This document shows, in pieces, positions 59,682 to 63,608 of a DNA stretch of 63,608 bases. Both the position numbers and the translations under genes were made by a program. Below the pieces are notes generated by a model. It did no database searches. It saw only the letters and a program-made list of their open reading frames with translations, and was not told the origin of the DNA. Positions within the stretch are counted from its first letter, which is position 1, and each line of letters starts with the position of its first letter. Origin of the DNA: Prevotella sp. UBA2742 (GTDB lineage: Bacteria > Bacteroidota > Bacteroidia > Bacteroidales > Bacteroidaceae); NCBI GenBank assembly GCA_002353485.1, contig DEJS01000020.1, positions 1 to 63,608 of the forward strand. The letters run 5' to 3'.

Positions 59682-60821
59682 CTCTTCGTGGTCGTAGCGC
59701 GGCATGCTGCGTATCAGCTTGTGGGCTGCGGCCTGGGCCATGGCTTCGTAGGCACGCTCGCTGGGGTGCAGGTGGTCGCCGCTGTCATATCCTTCGGCAA
59801 AGGCCTTGGGGTTGGTGACGCTGCGTACAGCCTGATCAAAGTCGATGCAGCCGTCGAAGATGGGCGATGTCCTGAGCCACTGGTTAAACGTCTGGCGCAT
59901 CTGTTCGCGCTCTTCGTTGTAGGTGCGCCACCCGTAGATGGGCAGCAGCGTGCCGCTCCATACGTTAAGCCCTTGAGCCTTGGCAGGTTTAACATAGATA
60001 TTCTCGACGCCTTCTTCCAGCTCTTCCACTGTAGGCAGGTCGCTCCACGGACGGAAGGGGTTGACGTCGGTGCCTACGGGGTGTATGATGTCGTTGATGC
60101 CGTGCTGTATGATGACGTCGGTAGCACCGGCCACCCTCATCTCGATGGGAAAACGCGTCGCGCCTTTGAGTCCGTAGGCCTGGTAGGTAATGCAGTCGTA
60201 CTGCCTGAGTATGCGCGTACCACTGACGGCACGCCGTATGACGGACACATTGCTGCCAAAGGCCATCTGTGCCATGTAGTCGGGCCACGACTGTGCGGTA
60301 ATAGAGTCGCCGTAGCACACCACGGCATGGTTCTGGGCCGAGGTCAGCACATCGATGGTGTTCAGAAAGTAGAACCAGTTGGTATGGCGACTAAGCGCCG
60401 GTGGCAATTCGTCGGACTCGGCATAGTCGCCATAGGCATAGTACCCCTTCGATAGCGGACCGGTGATGAGCGTGCCGCTATTCATCTGAGTGTAGTCATG
60501 CATGTAGAAAGACACCTCAATGGTGTCGCCACGGTGTACGGCATAACTTATGGCGTCGCTGTCGGTCTCGTGGCCTGGCTGCAGGACAACGCCCTGCTGG
60601 CCGCCGAAGGTAATAGGCGTACGGCCGACAAAGACTTTGTCAAGAGTAACCGGTTCGGTACCAGTCAGATTGGAGAACCTGAAGCGCAGCTGTGAGCCTT
60701 CAAAGCACATGCGTATGGGGTATCGCAGGGTGAGGTCCTTGGCGTATATGGCCTCGCGGCGGTTGCTGATGCTTGTAGCATTACCCCAGCACGCCACCCA
60801 TTTCTTGCTGTCGTGAGTCAT
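59673..60821 (-). CDS. SGNH/GDSL-family hydrolase
   Basis: A 382-residue protein with a beta-sandwich N-terminal part (residues about 1-150, CFEGSQLRFRFSNLTGTEPVTLDKVFVG) followed by an SGNH esterase domain. The catalytic Ser is in VVCYGDSITAQSWPDY, the Asn block in IIQHGINDI, and the Asp-His pair in SGDHLHPSERAYEAM near the end. No signal peptide is evident, so it is likely cytosolic. Such enzymes deacetylate or cleave esters on polysaccharides. TATCTTTG (minus strand, 60858-60851) is the probable promoter. Confidence 0.85.
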   Translation of the reverse strand: MTHDSKKWVACWGNATSISNRREAIYAKDLTLRYPIRMCFEGSQLRFRFSNLTGTEPVTLDKVFVGRTPITFGGQQGVVLQPGHETDSDAISYAVHRGDTIEVSFYMHDYTQMNSGTLITGPLSKGYYAYGDYAESDELPPALSRHTNWFYFLNTIDVLTSAQNHAVVCYGDSITAQSWPDYMAQMAFGSNVSVIRRAVSGTRILRQYDCITYQAYGLKGATRFPIEMRVAGATDVIIQHGINDIIHPVGTDVNPFRPWSDLPTVEELEEGVENIYVKPAKAQGLNVWSGTLLPIYGWRTYNEEREQMRQTFNQWLRTSPIFDGCIDFDQAVRSVTNPKAFAEGYDSGDHLHPSERAYEAMAQAAAHKLIRSMPRYDHEELF

Positions 60822-60850
60822 AAGTCTTTCTGTTTACGGGGTTTGGATTG

Positions 60851-60944
60851 CAAAGATAAGCATTTTCTATGAAAAAGAAGGGAAAACGAAGATATTTTCT
60901 TTTGCTTTTTTGTTTGGGAGTTAACAAAATAAATATTATTTTTG
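60851..60944. promoter_or_regulatory. Divergent promoters
   Basis: Minus strand TATCTTTG (60858-60851) for the SGNH gene. Plus strand TTTG (60913-60916), 20 bases, TATTTTTG (60937-60944) for the unknown helical protein, with a leader of about 15 bases. Confidence 0.65.
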
Positions 60945-60966
60945 CAGGCGGAAAATTCAGCAGTTT

Positions 60967-62112
60967 ATGTATTCGCATATTGTAGATTTGGCAGACGTCT
61001 TGCAAGATAAAGTAAGCAAGCGTCTTTATGAACTTCAGGCAACACCGGGTGCCGACGATGAGGAAGTACGGAAATTATTCCTGAACTTCCAAAAAGAATT
61101 ACTCTCTGCTGAAGATACCGAAGAAGGTTTCATGGATTCTATTTTTACTTGTTTAGACTCAGAAGCCATACTTAGAATGGATGACATGTTAGCTGGTCCT
61201 ATTGGGCGTTTTGTCCGATTCGTCCTGTCAGAGGATTATTTCGACCTATTTAAGCAGTTCTTGAAAATAGAAGAGTTATGTGCCTTTTCATTATCAAGTA
61301 TGTATATTCCCTCAGGCGGCAAGCGTCCTCTTCTGCATATTCATGCTATATGTTATGCCATAAAGGATTTATTTGCCTTAGACGCCATGGGAGCGGATGA
61401 TGAGGAATTATTGAATAGCTGTAGGATAGAAGAAAGTGTAGATGGTGACGTATGGTATTTGCCTAATACTTTTAATATTATTGGCGAATGGCTAACTGTC
61501 AAAATTGGAACAGGCGATAAGGCTGTTGTCGATTACATAGCCAATGAACTAAGTGGGAAAGATTATGATTATTCCAAGCTGTTGTGTGAACTATTTATTA
61601 CGCCAGTGTTTAAAAGTGCGAATCATAGACTACTCGTATCTATAATCCGCCTCCTACGTCATCAAGAAGACTACTTTGACCCCTTTGAAGGCAATATTTT
61701 CTATCAACACATAGGCATTACTCCTGAAAGCATGCTATTCCTGTTAGATAGTATTGAGAAGAACAATCAGTCAGTAACAAACCTGGAATTCCTATTATAT
61801 TTAATGCTCTTCCCGCAAGAAGATTTGGGATTAAGCGAAAATCAGTATGCCGAAACACTCAGTATAGCAGCCAAATGTCTACGCGATTCTGCCTTTAGAC
61901 GGCAATTGTTATCCGACACTGACTATCACAAAGTATATATAGCTCTATGGGCTATAGGCTTCTATGATGCAGATGAGGCTTGGAATGTATCAAATGAACT
62001 CATAGAAGACGAGCGTCCTCAGAGCAAGAAGGTTGTACTGGCTTATTACCAGAACCATTGGGCAAAAAAGGGCTTAGAGGTAATAACCCAGCGGATTAAT
62101 CAGCAAAGATAA
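60967..62112 (+). CDS. Helical protein of unknown function
   Basis: A 381-residue protein without signal peptide or membrane helices. It is rich in paired helices resembling HEAT-like repeats (LLCELFITPVFKSANHRLLVSIIRLLRHQ, then NLEFLLYLMLFPQEDLG and KVVLAYYQNHWAKKGLEVI). The N terminus is acidic and helical. The pattern recalls helical-repeat parts of DUF4132/DUF5724 proteins, but I cannot confirm it. The gene is clearly more AT-rich than its neighbours, which suggests horizontal origin. It has its own consensus promoter. Confidence 0.75.
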   Translation: MYSHIVDLADVLQDKVSKRLYELQATPGADDEEVRKLFLNFQKELLSAEDTEEGFMDSIFTCLDSEAILRMDDMLAGPIGRFVRFVLSEDYFDLFKQFLKIEELCAFSLSSMYIPSGGKRPLLHIHAICYAIKDLFALDAMGADDEELLNSCRIEESVDGDVWYLPNTFNIIGEWLTVKIGTGDKAVVDYIANELSGKDYDYSKLLCELFITPVFKSANHRLLVSIIRLLRHQEDYFDPFEGNIFYQHIGITPESMLFLLDSIEKNNQSVTNLEFLLYLMLFPQEDLGLSENQYAETLSIAAKCLRDSAFRRQLLSDTDYHKVYIALWAIGFYDADEAWNVSNELIEDERPQSKKVVLAYYQNHWAKKGLEVITQRINQQR

Positions 62113-62170
62113 ATTTGATACAACTAATGGCAAGTTCTCATATTATAACTACAGCATCGTTAATAAAAGA

Positions 62171-62731
62171 ATGACTATACAGGTAACATACAGGCGGACC
62201 AGCAGGATGTCGATGCGTATCGTAAAGAATGGCGATGTACATGTGTCGGCTCCTGTCGGCATGCCGAAACGGGAAGTGGAACGGTTTGTAGAAGAACACC
62301 GCGACTGGATAAGCAAGGCCCGGGAGAAAACTCTGCAGAACCAGCAGCGCAGGGCTGCGTTCTATGGTCAGTTACCCCTGCAGACACGGGCGCAGGCCGA
62401 CGATGCCCTCCGGCGACTGACGACTCTGATAGAACCGATGGTGGAACGCCACTCGGAGGAGATGGGAGTACGGCCCTCCCTGGTCAGGTATAAGGCAATG
62501 ATTTCCCGTTGGGGGGTATGTAATGTCAAAGACAGAAGCATCTGCTTCTCAGCCTACTTGCTACTGTTGCCAGAGTGGTGTGTGGAGCATGTGGTGGTTC
62601 ACGAGTTATGTCATCTGCTGGAGCCCAGCCACAATGCCCGTTTCCATTCCTTGATGGACAAATATTTCCCCCGTTGGAAGGATGCCCGGCGTGAGACAAG
62701 ACGTATATGCAAGATGGAGGAAAAACGATGA
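62171..62731 (+). CDS. YgjP-like (DUF45) metallopeptidase-fold protein
   Basis: A 186-residue protein of the YgjP/DUF45 family, related to zinc metallopeptidases. It starts VTYRRTSRMSMRIVKNGDVHVSAPVGMPKREVERFVEEHRDWI, has SRWGVCNVKDRSICFSAYLLLLPEWCVEHVVVHELCHLLEPSHNARFHSLM with the zinc ligands H-E-L-x-H (here HELCH) and a third His in the NARFH segment, and ends in a basic helix. The substrate is unknown. In other bacteria YgjP genes often sit near restriction systems, but here the neighbours do not suggest one. Confidence 0.88.
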   Translation: MTIQVTYRRTSRMSMRIVKNGDVHVSAPVGMPKREVERFVEEHRDWISKAREKTLQNQQRRAAFYGQLPLQTRAQADDALRRLTTLIEPMVERHSEEMGVRPSLVRYKAMISRWGVCNVKDRSICFSAYLLLLPEWCVEHVVVHELCHLLEPSHNARFHSLMDKYFPRWKDARRETRRICKMEEKR

Positions 62732-62771
62732 ACCTTGTATTGTAGCGACTATTGAGGGATGAATCCTTCAC

Positions 62772-62885
62772 TCACTTCTCCTGCTTCATCACCTGGAAGA
62801 TGCGTAACTTAGGAATGTTGTCCTCGCTCGTGGCAAGGGCAACATCCTTGTGGTTACGCAAAAATTGTAATGCTCTTTCCATCAT
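62772..62885 (-). pseudogene. Truncated PNPOx-like flavoprotein
   Basis: A 37-residue frame matching the N terminus of the pyridoxamine 5'-phosphate oxidase-like family: MERALQFLRNHKDVALATSEDNIPKLRIFQVMKQ. Intact relatives continue with a LYFAT-type strand for another 90 or more residues, but here a TGA stop follows MKQEK. It begins 5 bases after the cupin stop codon, so it was the second gene of that operon. It is now a remnant. Confidence 0.65.
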
Positions 62886-62890
62886 CGTGC

Positions 62891-63346
62891 TTACCATTTC
62901 AGCTCTTCCTGAAGAATCACACCGTCCGACATGGGGCTGTCAGCCTCGCCAAAGGCATTGGCCTTATACTGAATGCAGAGCATAGTCAGGTTCTTCGTGC
63001 CCGTGTTCTTCAGCGCACGCTTGCCTTCGGGAGCCACACGGACGATGCTGCCCTCGCTGACGGGGAAGATTTCGCCGTCCACCTGATACTGTCCCTCACC
63101 CTTCAGGATGATATAAAGTTCTTCGTGGGTCTTGTGCGTGTGCAGGAAACCGCTGTCCTGACCTGGCACGAGCGTCTGGAAACTCAGTTCACTGCCCGTA
63201 GCGCCCACAGCCTGACCGGCAAAAACCTTGCCCTGAATCGTCACGTTCGGCCCCATCGGCAGCACGTGCTCGATAATCTCGTCCATCTTGCCTACGCTTA
63301 CTGCGCTGTAGTTCTTACCTGTCTTAATTGTCTCAATCTGTTTCAT
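62891..63346 (-). CDS. Cupin-domain protein
   Basis: A 151-residue single-cupin protein. Motif 1 reads SGFLHTHKTHEELYIILKGEGQYQVDGE (H-x-H-x4-E and G), with the metal ligands His, His, Glu; motif 2 reads GSIVRVAPEGKRALKNTG. It could be a small isomerase, dioxygenase or binding protein; no substrate is evident. TACCTTTG (minus strand, 63392-63385) with TTG 20 bases upstream is its promoter. Confidence 0.9.
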   Translation of the reverse strand: MKQIETIKTGKNYSAVSVGKMDEIIEHVLPMGPNVTIQGKVFAGQAVGATGSELSFQTLVPGQDSGFLHTHKTHEELYIILKGEGQYQVDGEIFPVSEGSIVRVAPEGKRALKNTGTKNLTMLCIQYKANAFGEADSPMSDGVILQEELKW

Positions 63347-63608
63347 TTTCTTTAATCATTTAAAAGGTTTCTTGTTTGCGAGTGCAAAGGTACGGCAACT
63401 TTTTCACTCCCACAAGAAGGCACTAAAAGGTGACATAGTTACCAAAAAGTAGGAATTGTGGCGGATTCGGCATCCCCTGAAATCATCTTTAACTCAGATT
63501 AACATAGCAGTGGCTTCTATGCAGGCTTTATAGGTGCAAAAGTAAAAAAACTTAGCATACTGCTAAAGTTCAAGCCCCATTTTTGTCAATAGCTAAAAAC
63601 GAGGGTAA
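63347..63608. promoter_or_regulatory. Promoter region at the window edge
   Basis: Holds the cupin promoter (minus strand TACCTTTG, 63392-63385) and a second minus-strand box TACTTTTG (63544-63537). No gene is visible to the window end. Confidence 0.5.

Overview
The window reads as a piece of a Bacteroidetes chromosome, most likely Prevotella or a close relative (Prevotellaceae). The reasons are the many TAnnTTTG minus-7 promoter boxes, often with TTTG or TTG 19-20 bases upstream. They also include numerous short lipobox signal peptides (LFTAC, LLTAC, LTGC), Bacteroidetes families (TamL/TamB, DUF4421, BtuG-type propeller, fimbrillin-fold lipoprotein with a C-type-lectin-like end), an Nqr operon, and weak use of Shine-Dalgarno sites. 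No rRNA, tRNA, CRISPR array, integrase or complete insertion sequence was seen.

Layout. 1-1.7 kb: an AT-rich accessory patch on the minus strand with an XRE regulator, an HNH nuclease and a DUF262 protein that stops after 87 residues. 1.7-9.8 kb: a cobalamin locus, CbiA/CobB and CbiP/CobQ amidotransferases followed by a TonB receptor, a BtuG-like surface propeller lipoprotein, a BtuF-like binding lipoprotein and a BtuC permease, with no BtuD ATPase. 9.8-17.1 kb: housekeeping genes (FemAB/GNAT-like, nitroreductase, DUF2520 Rossmann protein, KdsC-like phosphatase, Maf, TrmH methyltransferase, TamL, small lipoprotein). 17.1-21.4 kb: MBL hydrolase, cytidylate-kinase-like protein, GNAT, an unknown exported protein and a PAP2 phosphatase, sprinkled with a palindromic repeat family that enters coding sequence. 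21.4-26.4 kb: an untranslated repeat-rich stretch, DUF2975 protein, membrane AraC regulator, DUF4421 protein, SLC13 permease. 26.5-35.6 kb: Kef-type antiporter, RND tripartite efflux pump, PAP2-outer-membrane-barrel fusion. 35.6-43.5 kb (minus): CarB and TamB. 43.6-49.4 kb: nqrABCDEF. 49.6-52.3 kb: pyruvate phosphate dikinase. 52.3-58.1 kb: accessory region with interspersed and tandem repeats, a DUF6261-like protein, a micropeptide plus fimbrillin/lectin-like lipoprotein, a TPR-AraC hybrid regulator and a decayed VapBC-like pair. 58.3-63.6 kb: NUDIX-HAD fusion, SGNH hydrolase, unknown helical protein, YgjP-like metallopeptidase, cupin and a truncated PNPOx-like gene.

How they work together. 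The cobalamin locus couples corrin amidation to outer-membrane capture and uptake, with the ATPase presumably encoded elsewhere. NqrA-F is a sodium-pumping NADH dehydrogenase, and PPDK next to it serves pyruvate/PEP metabolism. TamL (14.5 kb) and TamB (39-43.5 kb) are expected partners in envelope assembly although they lie 23 kb apart here.

Most unusual signals. (1) Eight copies of a CTCTGACC-nnn-GGTCAGAG palindrome lie at three sites within 3.5 kb. One site shows pair-preserving changes, one is a 99-base in-frame insertion at a signal-peptide junction, and others form a gene's stop codon and another protein's C terminus. (2) A 43-residue micropeptide gene too short for normal gene calling is coupled by a strong Shine-Dalgarno site to a lectin-like lipoprotein. 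(3) A VapC-like toxin has its middle deleted while its antitoxin partner is intact. (4) Several genes have the minus-7 box directly against the start codon, implying leaderless mRNAs. (5) A promoter and a terminator bracket an approximately 80-nt candidate small RNA at the end of maf.
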